Source of the DNA: T1Sed10-7 sp040904745
Lineage (GTDB): Bacteria; Actinomycetota; Nitriliruptoria; Nitriliruptorales; Nitriliruptoraceae
Direction of reading: 5' to 3'
Assembly: GCA_040904745.1 (NCBI GenBank)
Contig: JBBDSW010000157.1
Span: 27,290-91,289, forward strand
Length of the DNA stretch: 64,000 nucleotides
How positions within the stretch are numbered: the first letter of the stretch is position 1; each line of letters opens with the position of its first letter. The notes beneath the pieces are model-generated. The model ran no database searches, had not been told where the DNA came from, and saw only the letters and a program-made list of their open reading frames with translations. Both the position numbers and the translations under genes were made by a program. Of this stretch, positions 32,959-43,590 are shown piece after piece.

Positions 32959-34144
32959 CTCGCGCCAGGCTGGGGGCGAGGTCCCCGTTGGGCTCGACGG
33001 CGACCTCGTCCAGCGCGAGCCAGGACGCGAGCTCGGTGAGCTCCGCGGCCAGTTCGCGGGCGACCACCACCCGATCGGCACCGGCCTCGGCGAACGCGCC
33101 GCGGACCAGCAGTCGCCCGGCGGTCCGGTCGGCCTTCAGATCGACCCGCCCGACCAGCTGATCACCCAGCAGGAACGGCAGCACGTAGTACCCGTGGACA
33201 CGCTGCGCCTCGGGCACGTAGATCTCGATCCGGTAGCGGAACCCGAACAGCCGCTCCGTGCGCTCGCGGTGCCACACCAGCGGGTCGAACGGGGAGATGA
33301 GGGTCCGTGCCCGTGCCCGGCGGGCGGTGACCACCTCCGGGTCCAGGTAGACGGGTTCCTCCCCCCAGCCGGCGATGCGCGCTTCGGCGAGCTTCCCGGC
33401 CGCGACCAGCCGTGCCAGCGCCGCGCGGGCCGGTCCCGTCTTCTGTCGGTGGTGATCGGCCAGGTGGGCGACGGTCCCGACGCCCTGGGCGGCCACGGCC
33501 TCGAGCAGGAGCAGCTCGCGTGCCCGGTCCTCGCCGGGGGGCTCGCGCTCGCGGATGGCAGGGGGGACCACCCGCTCGGTGAGGTCGTAGCGCGTGACGA
33601 AGCCCCGGCTGCGGTCGTGGACGGCCAACCTCCCGGAGGCTGTGAGGTGGTCGAGGGCGATCTTCCCGGGCGGGTTCCCCCACCACGGACCCGTCCGTGT
33701 CCCGGCATCGGTGAGATCCTGGACGCTCACCGGCCCGTGTTCCGCCACCTCGTGCAGCACGCGGTCGAGGTAGTGGGGATCGTCCTGCAGGAGCGCGCGT
33801 GTGCCCGGTCCGGGCCGGTGCGCCGCCCGGCGGTGGTGCAGCCACGGCCAGATCGCGATCGGGCCGAGCGAGGCGACGTGGATCCAGCCCTCGAACAGCT
33901 CGCGGGACCGCCACAGCCACCGGTCCCGTGCTTCGCGGTCGTGTGGGCCGAGGCGCGACCAGAAGGGCAGTTCGTGGGCGCGCGCGAGCACGTTGACGCT
34001 GTCGAGTTGGACGACCCCGACGGCGGCCAGCACGCGCCGCAGGTGGCGGACGTCCCGGCGCACGCCGACGGGTGGTCGTCCCCGCGCGAGCCCGAGTGCG
34101 GTGAGCGCGAGTCGCCGCGCGCGGGGGAGGGTGAGGGTCTGCAT
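32942..34144 (-). CDS. YcaQ/AlkX-like winged-helix DNA glycosylase (HTH_42)
   Basis: The 400-residue protein belongs to the HTH_42 family, which includes E. coli YcaQ (AlkX) and Streptomyces AlkZ, enzymes that remove alkylated bases and unhook interstrand crosslinks. The catalytic segment reads VVQLDSVNVLARAHELP, with the Q-hydrophobic-D motif of the YcaQ branch rather than the QxQ of AlkZ. Also typical are FWSRLG, then WVHVASL-like WIHVASL, and FDPLVWHRERTERLFGF near residue 280. ATG 34144 is chosen because upstream residues do not fit the family. Its 3' end lies in the GGTCACCG tandem. recC is divergent. Confidence 0.88.
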   Translation of the reverse strand: MQTLTLPRARRLALTALGLARGRPPVGVRRDVRHLRRVLAAVGVVQLDSVNVLARAHELPFWSRLGPHDREARDRWLWRSRELFEGWIHVASLGPIAIWPWLHHRRAAHRPGPGTRALLQDDPHYLDRVLHEVAEHGPVSVQDLTDAGTRTGPWWGNPPGKIALDHLTASGRLAVHDRSRGFVTRYDLTERVVPPAIREREPPGEDRARELLLLEAVAAQGVGTVAHLADHHRQKTGPARAALARLVAAGKLAEARIAGWGEEPVYLDPEVVTARRARARTLISPFDPLVWHRERTERLFGFRYRIEIYVPEAQRVHGYYVLPFLLGDQLVGRVDLKADRTAGRLLVRGAFAEAGADRVVVARELAAELTELASWLALDEVAVEPNGDLAPSLARAVTAR

Positions 34145-34264
34145 CGGGGCGAAGTTAGCGGCGGCGGCCGAGCGGTCACAGGCGGAAGTTAGGCTCCGGG
34201 TCGTTGGCTGGGTGCCGGGTCGTGGGCCGGGTGCCGAGGCGAGGCGCCAGGCCGGGAGGTGGGC

Positions 34265-37200
34265 ATGCAGGCACGCGGCGGGGGACTGCGACTCGTGCGT
34301 GCCACCTCGCTGGTGTCGCTGGCCGATGCGCTCGCAGGAGCGCTCGTTGCCGACCCGCCCCCGGACCCGTTCACCTCCGTCGAGGTGGCGGTGCCGAGTC
34401 GCGGTGTCGAACGCTGGCTGGTCCAGCGGCTCGCCGTGCACCTGGGCTCGGAGGCGGGGGAGGGCGGTGTCTGCGCCAACGTCGACTTCCCGTTCGTCGG
34501 CGGGGTCGTCGAGCGGGTCGTCTCGGCCTCGCTCTCGACGTCGTCGGCCACCAGCGATCCGTGGTCACCGGGACGGTTGGCGTGGCCGTTGGCCGAACTC
34601 CTCGATGATCTTCCGGGTGACCCCGCCTTCGCCCCGCTCCGCGCGCATCTCACCGAGGCCGGTGAGCCGGTCCGCCGACGCCGTTTCCCCCTCGCGCGCC
34701 GCATCGCCGACCTCTTCGACCGCTACGCCCTGTACCGACCGGACATGGTCGCCGCTTGGCGGCGCGGTGAGGACGTCGACGGCGACCAGCAGCCACTCGC
34801 TGACAACCTGACCTGGCAACCACCTCTGTGGCGCCTGCTCGCGACACGGCTCGGGCACGACGGTCCGGACCAGCGCCTCGACCAGGCGATCGAACGGCTG
34901 AGGGGGCAGGAGCCACTCGCGGACGCGGACCGGCTGCCGGAGGGCCTGTCGGTGTTCGGGGTGCTGGCCGTGCCACCTCGCCACCTCGCGTTGCTCGATG
35001 CCCTGGGCACGCGCATCCCGGTCACGATGTTCGCCCTCACCCCCTGTCCGACGTGGCCAGCGACGACGTCCGTACCCGAACCGCGCAACCGCCTGCTCGC
35101 CGCCAGCGGGGTGGTCGCGCGCGATGCTCACACGATCCTTGCCCCGCATCTGGAACGGGCCCGTCTGCTCGAGGAGACCGGTGGTCCCAGCGTCGGGTCA
35201 GGGCCACGGACGATCCTGCAGACCCTCCAGGAGGACGTGCGGGCCGACACCCGGCGTGGGGAGGACGCGGAACCGATCACCCGGGGATCGGACGATGGCT
35301 CGGTGCAGATCCATGCCTGCCACGGACCGGTCCGGCAGCTCCAGGTCCTCCGCGAGTCGCTGCTCGCCCTCCTCGAAGACGATCGCACCTTGGAGCCGCG
35401 TGACATCGTCGTCATGACACCCGACATCGAGACGTACGCACCGATCGTGCCGGCCGCGTTCGCGTTCCGGGATGCCGACGGGGACGCGGAGCCTGGCACG
35501 GGGCCAGCGGACCTCCCCGTGCGGGTGGCCGACCGCGCGCTCACCGAGGAGAACCCGGTCGCCGGGGTGCTCACCACCGTGCTCGAGCTCAGCGGGGGGC
35601 GGGTCGGTGCCTCCGAGGTCCTCGATCTGCTGGCCAGCGGCCCGCTGCGGGCCCGTTTCGGGCTCTCCGCCGCCGATCTGGAGACGCTCCCCGGCTGGCT
35701 CCTCGGGAGCGGGGTGAGCTGGGGTATCGACGCCGAGCACCGGCGCGAACTCATCGACCTCGACGACGGCTCGCACACCTGGCGCTTCGGGCTCGACCGG
35801 TGGACGCTCGGCGCCGCGATGGCCGACGACGGCACCCGCATGGTCGCCGGCGTCGTCCCCTACGACGAGGTGGAAGGTGCGGGGGTGGAGTTGCTCGGCC
35901 GCGTCACCGCGGCCACCGACCGCCTGTTCCACGCCCTGCGTGGCTTACGCGCTCCTCGGCCCATCGAGGGGTGGCAGACGGTGCTCGCCGAGACCGTGAC
36001 CGCGTTGTGCGACCCCGGTCCCGGGCCCCAGCGGGACGCGGCGCTGGCCAGCCAGCTCGCCGAGGTCCGTGCTGCGCTCGCGGACATGGTCGCCGACGCG
36101 TACACACCGCAGCGTCGCTCCCCGGCCCTCGAACTGACGCTCGAGGAGCTCCGCGGGCTGCTCGGGGAACGACTCGGCGGGGGCGCCGGTCACGCCACCT
36201 ACGGCAGCGGGGCGATCACGGTCACCGGCCTCGTCCCCCTCCGCAACGTCCCGCACCGGGTCGTCTGCCTGGTCGGGATGGACGACGGCGCGGTGCCGCG
36301 CACCGGGGCACCGCACGGCTTCGACCTCCTCGAGTCGCCGAGCCGGCCCGGCGATCCGGATCGCCGACTCGAGGATCGCCAGCTGGTCCTCGACGCGATG
36401 CTCGCGGCGCGTGACCACCTCGTCATCACCTACACGGGCAACGACCCCCGGACCAACGAGGTCCAGCAGCCAGCCGCCCCCGTCAGCGAACTCCTCGAGG
36501 TGGTGGACCGCTCGGTCCGGTTCGTCGCCGACGAGGGGTCGGACGATCCGCCCGTTGCCGCCTCTGCCCGACCCGCCCGCGCGGTCGTCGTACGCGCCCA
36601 TCCGTTGCAGCCCCACAGCGAGCGGTACTTCCGGTCGGCGCTCGAGGGTGAGGAGCCCATCCCCCGCGCGTTCGACCGCCGCCACCTCGCCGCCGCTCGT
36701 GCCGCGATCACGGCCAGCGGCCATGCGCCACCGTTCCTCACGACACGGCTGGCACCCCCGCCCGACGATCCGGCGGCGGCTGGTGTGGTCGAACTCGACG
36801 ACCTCGTGCGCTTCCTGGAGCACCCGGTGCGGTTCCTCCTCCGGCGACGGCTCGGGCTCAGCCTCGGCGAGGACGACCACCGGCTCGAGGACCGTGATCC
36901 GTTGGAGCTGGATGCGCTCGAACGCTGGAAGCTCGGTCAGGGGCTCCTGGAGCGGCAGCTCGCGGGGTCGGTGGGCGAGCGCTGGCGGGAGGTGACCTTG
37001 GCGACCGGGACGATCCCCGTGGGCGGTCTCGGCAACGTGGCCCTGGACGGCGTCGAGGAACTGGTCGACCGTCTCCTCGAGCGGGTCTCTCGCCTGGGGG
37101 CCGGCGAGGACGTCGTTCCCGTCGATCTCGCGGTCACGCCGCCCGACGGTGGGTCGAAGCCGCTCCGTTTGCTCGGCGCCGTCACCTTGCGCGGTGACCA

Positions 37201-37693
37201 CGTCGTGCACGTCGGCATGTCCTCACCGAAGGCGAAGCACCAGCTGGCCACGTGGGCACGTCTGCTGGCCGTGGCCGCGGCACGCGGAGATCTCGCCCCG
37301 CGGGCTCGACTCATCGGAGGCGACAAGGGACTGTCCAGCGGCGTCCGGGAGCTCGACCTCGATCCGTCCGACACCGCGGCCGGCGAGCGGTTGGGGGAGC
37401 TCGTCGGCCTCTACCTCGAGGGGCACCGTGCGGCGCTGCCGGTCCTGCCGGAGACCGCCAGGGCCTACGCCTCGGCCCGGCTCGACGGACGGACCTCGCA
37501 GGAGGCCATCCGCGATGCGCACCATCGGGCCTGGGTCGGCAACCGACGTTTCGGTGGTGAGCGCGACGACGCCTACGTCGTCCAGGCCTTCGGTCGGGAC
37601 ACCGAGCTCGCAGAGGTGGTCGCACACCACCCCTTCGGCGATGCGGCCGAGCGGATCTGGCGGCCGCTCCTGGACGCCGAGGTCGACCGATGA
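34265..37693 (+). CDS. recC: Exodeoxyribonuclease V subunit gamma (RecC)
   Basis: RecC is the non-catalytic subunit that splits the DNA duplex and scans for Chi in RecBCD, the enzyme that processes double-strand ends. The 1142-residue protein shows the usual N-terminal VEVAVPSRGVERWLVQRLA, PVTMFALTPCP, LEPRDIVVMTPDIETYAP, GMDDGAVPR and AYVVQAFGRD patterns. The ATG at 34265 has GGGAGG 5 nt upstream. Its stop overlaps the recB ATG (ATGA). The operon order recC-recB-recD matches that of mycobacteria. It is divergent from the YcaQ-like gene, so two repair functions share this region. Confidence 0.94.
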   Translation: MQARGGGLRLVRATSLVSLADALAGALVADPPPDPFTSVEVAVPSRGVERWLVQRLAVHLGSEAGEGGVCANVDFPFVGGVVERVVSASLSTSSATSDPWSPGRLAWPLAELLDDLPGDPAFAPLRAHLTEAGEPVRRRRFPLARRIADLFDRYALYRPDMVAAWRRGEDVDGDQQPLADNLTWQPPLWRLLATRLGHDGPDQRLDQAIERLRGQEPLADADRLPEGLSVFGVLAVPPRHLALLDALGTRIPVTMFALTPCPTWPATTSVPEPRNRLLAASGVVARDAHTILAPHLERARLLEETGGPSVGSGPRTILQTLQEDVRADTRRGEDAEPITRGSDDGSVQIHACHGPVRQLQVLRESLLALLEDDRTLEPRDIVVMTPDIETYAPIVPAAFAFRDADGDAEPGTGPADLPVRVADRALTEENPVAGVLTTVLELSGGRVGASEVLDLLASGPLRARFGLSAADLETLPGWLLGSGVSWGIDAEHRRELIDLDDGSHTWRFGLDRWTLGAAMADDGTRMVAGVVPYDEVEGAGVELLGRVTAATDRLFHALRGLRAPRPIEGWQTVLAETVTALCDPGPGPQRDAALASQLAEVRAALADMVADAYTPQRRSPALELTLEELRGLLGERLGGGAGHATYGSGAITVTGLVPLRNVPHRVVCLVGMDDGAVPRTGAPHGFDLLESPSRPGDPDRRLEDRQLVLDAMLAARDHLVITYTGNDPRTNEVQQPAAPVSELLEVVDRSVRFVADEGSDDPPVAASARPARAVVVRAHPLQPHSERYFRSALEGEEPIPRAFDRRHLAAARAAITASGHAPPFLTTRLAPPPDDPAAAGVVELDDLVRFLEHPVRFLLRRRLGLSLGEDDHRLEDRDPLELDALERWKLGQGLLERQLAGSVGERWREVTLATGTIPVGGLGNVALDGVEELVDRLLERVSRLGAGEDVVPVDLAVTPPDGGSKPLRLLGAVTLRGDHVVHVGMSSPKAKHQLATWARLLAVAAARGDLAPRARLIGGDKGLSSGVRELDLDPSDTAAGERLGELVGLYLEGHRAALPVLPETARAYASARLDGRTSQEAIRDAHHRAWVGNRRFGGERDDAYVVQAFGRDTELAEVVAHHPFGDAAERIWRPLLDAEVDR

Positions 37694-40600
37694 CCGCGGT
37701 CCCGCCGTTCGACATCGCCGGCGAGCTGCCCCGGTCCTCCCTGGCCCTGGAAGCCAGCGCGGGGACCGGGAAGACCTGGACACTGACCTCGCTGACCGTG
37801 CGATACGTGGCCGAGGGACGGGCGGAGCTGTCCCAGATGCTGCTCGTGACCTTCACGCGGGCCGCCACCGCGGAGCTGCGCGACCGGGTCCGGCGGCGAC
37901 TCGATGAGGTGTTGGTCGCCACCGAGGCGGCGCTCGCGGAGCCGACTACCTGGCGACCGACCGGCGACCCGGCCCTCGACCGGATCGTCGGTGATGCGGC
38001 CGGGCGCGACGACGGTGGCCTCGAGCTTGCTCGGCGTGCCGCTCGACTGCGCCAGGCGACCGGGCAGCTCGACGAGGCGACGATCGCCACGATCCACGGG
38101 TTCTGCCAGTCGATGCTGCAGCACGCGGCGCTCGAGGCCGGTGTCGACCTCGACGCCGTGCTCCTCGAGGACGATCTGGACCTCCTGGCCGAGATCGTCG
38201 ACGACCACCTGGCGCGCGAACTTCGGAGGGCCGATCCGGAGTGGATCCGCTACCTCCAGGACGCCGCAGGCGTCGGTCGCGCGTCGCTGACGCGCCTGGC
38301 CCGGGCGGTCGCCTCCCTGCCGAGCCTGCAGGTGATCCCGGAACCCGTTGATCCGGAGGCGGGGGATCTCGCGCCCTGGCAGGCAGCGTTGACGCGCTTC
38401 CGCGCGGTCTGGGCGGCCGGTGGCCGGGAGCGTGCCATCGCCGTGATGGGTGAGCTCAAGGATGCCGGGGCGTTCGCCCGCAGCGGTCAGCGCACCTTCA
38501 CCGCGAAGCGCGCGCAGACCGAGGCGGCCGCGGTCGACGGGTGGCTCGCCGCCGAGCACCCGCTTCCGCCCGGTCCGCTCGATCCGAAGAAGGGCCTGCA
38601 CATCCAGCCCGCCCACCCGTTCGCCTACTTCACCTCGCGGGCCCTGGCCGCCCAGCTCGCCGACGGGACGCCCGCCCCGGCCGAGCCGATCATCGCGGCC
38701 GCAGACGCTCTGCTCGCCGCGGTCCTGGCACCGGCGACCCGCTTCCTCCACCGCGCTGCGCAGGCCTTCTGGCACGAGCTCGACCGCCGCAAGCGGCAGC
38801 GCACCGTGCTCACCTTCGACGACCTGCTCCGTCGGCTGGCCACCGCCCTGGACGATCCGGACACGGGAGCGCAGGTCCGCAGCTCCATCCGGCAGCGCTA
38901 CGACGTCGCGCTGATCGACGAGTTCCAGGACACCGACCCGGTCCAGTGGCGCATCTTCCGGGCCCTGTTCGGCGAGGACGAGCCGTTCGTGCTGATCGGC
39001 GACCCCAAGCAGGCCATCTACGGGTTCCGCGGTGCGGACATCCACACCTACGTACGGGCCCGTGACTCGCGCCCGCACCGCGCCACCCTCGCCACCAACC
39101 ATCGCAGTGACCGAAGCCTGGTCGTGGCCTGCAACCACCTCTTCGGGCGGGACGGCGCGTTCGCGACCCCCGACATCCCCTACCACCACATCTCTGCGCA
39201 CCACGACGACCGGCTGGTGGATCCCACCCCCTCGGCCGCCCTGCAACTGCGGTTCATCCCCCGCGAGGTCGGCGAGGTGTCCAAGGGAACGCCGGCGACG
39301 CTGACCAAGGGCTGGGCGGACGAGGCGCTCCCGCGGGACGTCGCCGCAGTGGTGGTCGAGCTCCTCACCAGGGGGGTCACGGTGCCGGATGACCAGGGTG
39401 GCCGACGACCGCTCGTGCCGCGCGACGTGGCGGTGCTGGTGCGGACCAACCGCCGTGCCCTGGCCACCCAGCGGGGTCTCCGCGGGGCCGGGGTACCGGC
39501 GGTGATCCAGCGTGGCGGGAGCGTCTACGACACCGAGGAGGCCGAGGCGCTCCAGCGCCTGTTGGCCGCGCTCCTCAGACCGAGCTCGCAGCGGGCGGCC
39601 GTCGCCGTGGCCGCCGGCCCGCTGTTCGGTCGCGACGCCGCCACGCTGGTCGCCCAGCTCGACGCCCTGGAGGAGGAGGTCGACGGCGGCCGAGACGCCG
39701 AAGGTGCATGGGACGCCTGGATCGACGCCCTGGCCCGTTGGGGTGAGCGGTTCCAACAGCAGGGGGTGTTCGCCGCCGTCCAGGCTGCCCTGGACGAGGA
39801 CGGCGTCGCGATGCGGCTGCTCGCCTACGAGGACGGGGAGCGCCGCCTGACCAACATCCGCCACCTGCTCGAACTCCTCCACCGCGAGGAGGCCGAGAGC
39901 GGCACACGCGGTCATGCCCTGCTCGAGTGGCTCCAGGCACGACGCAGCGAGGCCGCCGATGGTCAGCTCGCCACGGCGGAGACCGAACTGCGCCTCGAGG
40001 AGGATGCGCAGGCCGTCCGGGTCGTCACGGTCCACGGCAGCAAGGGACTGCAGTACCCGGTCGTGCTGTGCCCGGACCTGTGGGATGGTCGGCAGCGGGT
40101 CGATGCCCGCCTGACCCGGTTCCACGATCCCGCGGTCGAGGACCCGCTGGAGGCCATCACCCTGGATCTCGACGTCGAGAGGGAGTCGCCCGGCAAACAG
40201 CGCAGCCTGGCCCACGCCGAGGTGGAGGAACGCACCGAAGCCCTCCGGTTGGCCTACGTCGCGCTGACCCGGGCGGAGCACCGCTGCATCGTGTGGTGGG
40301 GGGTGTTCACCGACGCCGCCACCTCGCCCCTTGCCACCCTGTTGCACGCGCACGGCGCGGCGTCTTCGACCCCTGGCGGGCTACCGGATGCCACGGACCT
40401 CTTCGAGGCGGCCGAGCAGCACGTCGCCACCAGCGATGACCAGACGCTTGTGACCGAGCTCGAGGACCTCGCCTCGGCGGCGGAGGGGACGATCGGGCGC
40501 GAGGTCGTGGAGCGCATCACCGACGATGCGCGCTGGCGTCCACCTGCGACGCCGCCGCCGACGCTGGCCGCCAGGGAAGCGACCCGCACCCTCGATCGGT

Positions 40601-41547
40601 CCTGGCGGCGGACCAGCTTCTCGGCGCTCGTGCGTCCCGCCTCGGCGCACGAGCCGGCGGTGTCGCCCGACGGCCGCGACGTGGATGCCGACGTGGAGGA
40701 CCTCGACGCGGTCGGCTCCACCGGCACGCCAGCGCCGGACGAGGTCGAGGTTCCGTTGTCGCGCTTCCCACGGGGGCCGGGCCCGGGGACGTTCCTCCAC
40801 GACGTGCTCGAGCAGTTGGACTTCACGCGCCCCGACCAGCCGGAGGAGCTCGACCGGATCCTCGCCGGGCTGGAAGGCACCCACGGCATCGATCCGCGCC
40901 ACCGTGATGCGGTGCGGGCCGGGCTCCAGGCAGCGCTCGCGACCCCGCTCGGTGACCAGGACGCCGCGTCGCGTCTGGCCGACCTGGCCCCGGGCGACCG
41001 GCTCGACGAGCTGCGCTTCGAGCTGCCGTTGGCCGGTGGGCACCGGCCGGCGGGGATGGCGGTGACCCTCGCCGCCGTGGCGGACCTGTTGGCCGAGGGT
41101 GACGATCCGCTCCTCGTGGCCTACGCCGCGATGTTGCGGGACCCGGCGCTCTCACTCCCGGTCCACGGGTTCCTGACGGGCAGCATCGATCTCCTGGCAC
41201 GGCTCCCGGGGAACAGGTTCCTGGTCGCCGACTACAAGTCGAACTGGTTCGGCGACCGCACCACCGGGCGTTCCGTGGCCAGCGACTACCGCCCCGAACG
41301 GCTGCGCGAGGCGATGCTCGGCCACCACTACGTGCTCCAGGCCCTGCTCTACCTCGTCGCAGCCCATCGGTACCTGCGCTGGCGCGTGCCCGGCTACCGC
41401 TACGACGACCACATGGCCGGCGCGAGCTACCTGTTCCTGCGTGGCATGGTCGGGCCGCAGGGTGCCGATACCGGCATCGTGACCATCCGGCCCAGCGGCG
41501 CGCTGATCGCGGCGCTCAGCGACCTCATGGACGGGAGGCGAGCGTGA
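37690..41547 (+). CDS. recB: Exodeoxyribonuclease V subunit beta (RecB helicase-nuclease)
   Basis: RecB is the 3'-5' SF1 helicase and carries the only nuclease site of RecBCD. The 1285-residue protein has Walker A ASAGTGKTWTLTSL near residue 22, VTFTRAAT, Walker B ALIDEFQDTDPVQW, GDPKQAIYGFRGAD, and VHGSKGLQYPVVLCP. The C-terminal nuclease keeps Asp1167 (TGSIDLL) and Asp1181-x-Lys1183 (VADYKSNW), the metal-binding and catalytic residues. It overlaps recC and recD by 4 nt at each end, so the three subunits should be made in step. Confidence 0.96.
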   Translation: MTAVPPFDIAGELPRSSLALEASAGTGKTWTLTSLTVRYVAEGRAELSQMLLVTFTRAATAELRDRVRRRLDEVLVATEAALAEPTTWRPTGDPALDRIVGDAAGRDDGGLELARRAARLRQATGQLDEATIATIHGFCQSMLQHAALEAGVDLDAVLLEDDLDLLAEIVDDHLARELRRADPEWIRYLQDAAGVGRASLTRLARAVASLPSLQVIPEPVDPEAGDLAPWQAALTRFRAVWAAGGRERAIAVMGELKDAGAFARSGQRTFTAKRAQTEAAAVDGWLAAEHPLPPGPLDPKKGLHIQPAHPFAYFTSRALAAQLADGTPAPAEPIIAAADALLAAVLAPATRFLHRAAQAFWHELDRRKRQRTVLTFDDLLRRLATALDDPDTGAQVRSSIRQRYDVALIDEFQDTDPVQWRIFRALFGEDEPFVLIGDPKQAIYGFRGADIHTYVRARDSRPHRATLATNHRSDRSLVVACNHLFGRDGAFATPDIPYHHISAHHDDRLVDPTPSAALQLRFIPREVGEVSKGTPATLTKGWADEALPRDVAAVVVELLTRGVTVPDDQGGRRPLVPRDVAVLVRTNRRALATQRGLRGAGVPAVIQRGGSVYDTEEAEALQRLLAALLRPSSQRAAVAVAAGPLFGRDAATLVAQLDALEEEVDGGRDAEGAWDAWIDALARWGERFQQQGVFAAVQAALDEDGVAMRLLAYEDGERRLTNIRHLLELLHREEAESGTRGHALLEWLQARRSEAADGQLATAETELRLEEDAQAVRVVTVHGSKGLQYPVVLCPDLWDGRQRVDARLTRFHDPAVEDPLEAITLDLDVERESPGKQRSLAHAEVEERTEALRLAYVALTRAEHRCIVWWGVFTDAATSPLATLLHAHGAASSTPGGLPDATDLFEAAEQHVATSDDQTLVTELEDLASAAEGTIGREVVERITDDARWRPPATPPPTLAAREATRTLDRSWRRTSFSALVRPASAHEPAVSPDGRDVDADVEDLDAVGSTGTPAPDEVEVPLSRFPRGPGPGTFLHDVLEQLDFTRPDQPEELDRILAGLEGTHGIDPRHRDAVRAGLQAALATPLGDQDAASRLADLAPGDRLDELRFELPLAGGHRPAGMAVTLAAVADLLAEGDDPLLVAYAAMLRDPALSLPVHGFLTGSIDLLARLPGNRFLVADYKSNWFGDRTTGRSVASDYRPERLREAMLGHHYVLQALLYLVAAHRYLRWRVPGYRYDDHMAGASYLFLRGMVGPQGADTGIVTIRPSGALIAALSDLMDGRRA

Positions 41548-43541
41548 CGGGGGAGGCGGCAGCGCTCCCGGAGGGCCCGGCATCCGTGCCGGAGCTGGAG
41601 GTGTTCGTCGCGGCCGGCGTGCTCATGGCTGCGGATGTGCGCCTCGCGCAGCGGCTCGGACGCATCGGCGGCGACGACGGCCCGGACGTGCTGCTCGCGG
41701 TCGCGTTGGCACTGCGCGGACCGCGCCACGGGCACGTCTGCGTCGAGCTCGACGACATCGCCGGACACCTCGCCATCGAGCCCACAAGCGCGATCGGAGC
41801 CGTGGTCGACGCCGGCGTCGGTCCAGCCGACGACACCGGGATCAGCTCGCTGCCATGGCCGTCACCGGAGCGTTGGCAGCGACGCCTGGCCGAGAGCCCG
41901 CTCGTGCGCGCCGGTGGTCCGGGCGAGACCCCGCTCGTCCTCGAGGCCGGACGGCTGTATCTGGACCGCTACTGGGAGTACGAGCAGCAGCTCGCGTCCG
42001 AGCTCCTCCGTCGGGCGTCTGACCTGACGGCGCCGGACGACCCCACCATCCTCAGCGGCTGGTTGGACGACTTGTTCGGACCGGCGACGACGCTGGATCG
42101 TCAGCGTCTGGCCGCGGTGGTCGCCCTGCACCGGCGGCTCACGGTGATCGCAGGTGGCCCCGGAACGGGCAAGACCTACACCGTGACCCGGGTGCTCGCG
42201 CTCCTGCATCTGGCCGCCCAGGCCGAGGACGGCGACCGACCGTTGCGCGTCGCACTCGCCGCTCCGACCGGGAAGGCCGCCGCACGGCTCCAGGAGTCCC
42301 TGCGCGATGGGCTCGGGTCGCTGGTGCTGGCGCCGTCGGTGCGCGCCGCGATGGAGCAGACCCCGGCCTCCACGATCCATCGCCTCCTGGGCGTCCGGCG
42401 TGGCGGGAGCACCCGGTTCCGCCACGACGCCGACGCCCCGCTGCCACACGACGTGGTCATCGTGGACGAAGCCTCCATGGTGTCCCTGCCGCTGATGGCC
42501 AAGTTGGTCGCGGCGGTGCGCCCCGACGCTCGCCTGCTCCTCCTCGGTGACCGCGATCAGCTCGCTTCCGTCGAGGCCGGCGCCGCCTTCGGAGATATCT
42601 GTGGCCCCGACGGGAGTCGTCCGGTCCTGCGGCTCTCCGCGGAGGCGGCAGCCACGGTCCAGGGGCCCATGGCGGGTCAGCTCGCCGGGGCCCACGAGGT
42701 GGCCGAGGGGCCGGGGATCTGGGATGCGATCGTCCGCCTGGATCGGTTCCACCGTTTCGCCGGTGGCAGCGATCTCGGCGCCGTCGCGGTGGCCATCCAG
42801 CGGGCCGAGGACGACGTCGACGAGGTGGTCGATCTCCTGCGGGGTGAGGAGGGGGACGTCCGGCTCCTGGACCCGGACGTCGACGACGATGCCCGTGCCC
42901 GCGTCGAGCGGTCGGCGGTCACCGCCTACGGCGAGGTGGCACGGTTGGCCCTGGCGGGGGCTCCGGCGCGTGAGGTCCTGGAGGCGCTCGGGCACTTCCG
43001 GGTGCTCTGCGCGCGCCGCAGCGGCCGCGACGGGGTCGGTGAGTGGAACCGCACGATCGAGGCCCAGCTCGGCTCCGAGATGCCGGCGCTCAGGGTGGGG
43101 CAGCGGTGGTACGTGGGACGGCCGGTGATGGTCACCGAGAACGACCACACCGTCCGGCTCTACAACGGGGACGTCGGCGTCGTCCTCGCCGATCCGGAAC
43201 GCGCCGGCAGGCTGGTGGTCGCCTTCTGGACCCCCGACGGCCAGATCCGGTCGCTGAGCCCATCCCGCCTGCCGGCGTGCGAGACCACCTACGCGATGAC
43301 GATCCACAAGAGCCAGGGCTCGCAGTTCGAGCACGTCGCGGTCGTCCTCACCCCTGAGCCGTCGCCCGTGCTGACCCGTGAGCTGCTCTACACCGCCCTC
43401 ACCCGTGCCTCCGAGCAGGTGAGTGTCCTCGGCCGGGAGCCCATCCTGCGCACGACGCTCACCAGGCCGATCCAACGGGCCTCCGGGCTGCAGCAGCGGC
43501 TCTGGGGCCGACAGGACCGCCGGTCGGGTCCCGGTCGCTAG
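41544..43541 (+). CDS. recD: Exodeoxyribonuclease V subunit alpha (RecD helicase)
   Basis: RecD is the fast 5'-3' SF1B helicase of RecBCD. The 665-residue protein shows Walker A GGPGTGKT (residues 204-211), APTGKAAARL, IHRLLG, Walker B VIVDEASMVSLPLM, GDRDQLASVEAGA and the late TIHKSQGSQF and LLYTALTRA motifs. The GTG start overlaps the recB stop as GTGA. The gene ends 50 nt before proS. The N-terminal 100 residues form the small domain that binds RecB. Confidence 0.95.
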   Translation: MTGEAAALPEGPASVPELEVFVAAGVLMAADVRLAQRLGRIGGDDGPDVLLAVALALRGPRHGHVCVELDDIAGHLAIEPTSAIGAVVDAGVGPADDTGISSLPWPSPERWQRRLAESPLVRAGGPGETPLVLEAGRLYLDRYWEYEQQLASELLRRASDLTAPDDPTILSGWLDDLFGPATTLDRQRLAAVVALHRRLTVIAGGPGTGKTYTVTRVLALLHLAAQAEDGDRPLRVALAAPTGKAAARLQESLRDGLGSLVLAPSVRAAMEQTPASTIHRLLGVRRGGSTRFRHDADAPLPHDVVIVDEASMVSLPLMAKLVAAVRPDARLLLLGDRDQLASVEAGAAFGDICGPDGSRPVLRLSAEAAATVQGPMAGQLAGAHEVAEGPGIWDAIVRLDRFHRFAGGSDLGAVAVAIQRAEDDVDEVVDLLRGEEGDVRLLDPDVDDDARARVERSAVTAYGEVARLALAGAPAREVLEALGHFRVLCARRSGRDGVGEWNRTIEAQLGSEMPALRVGQRWYVGRPVMVTENDHTVRLYNGDVGVVLADPERAGRLVVAFWTPDGQIRSLSPSRLPACETTYAMTIHKSQGSQFEHVAVVLTPEPSPVLTRELLYTALTRASEQVSVLGREPILRTTLTRPIQRASGLQQRLWGRQDRRSGPGR

Positions 43542-43590
43542 CCTCACGGTCGACAGTCGCAGGTATCCCGACCGACACCCGAGGCCAGCT

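Noticed and set aside
37573..40353. 926-codon antisense frame inside recB
   Set aside because: Shadow of recB, which has all helicase motifs on the plus strand.
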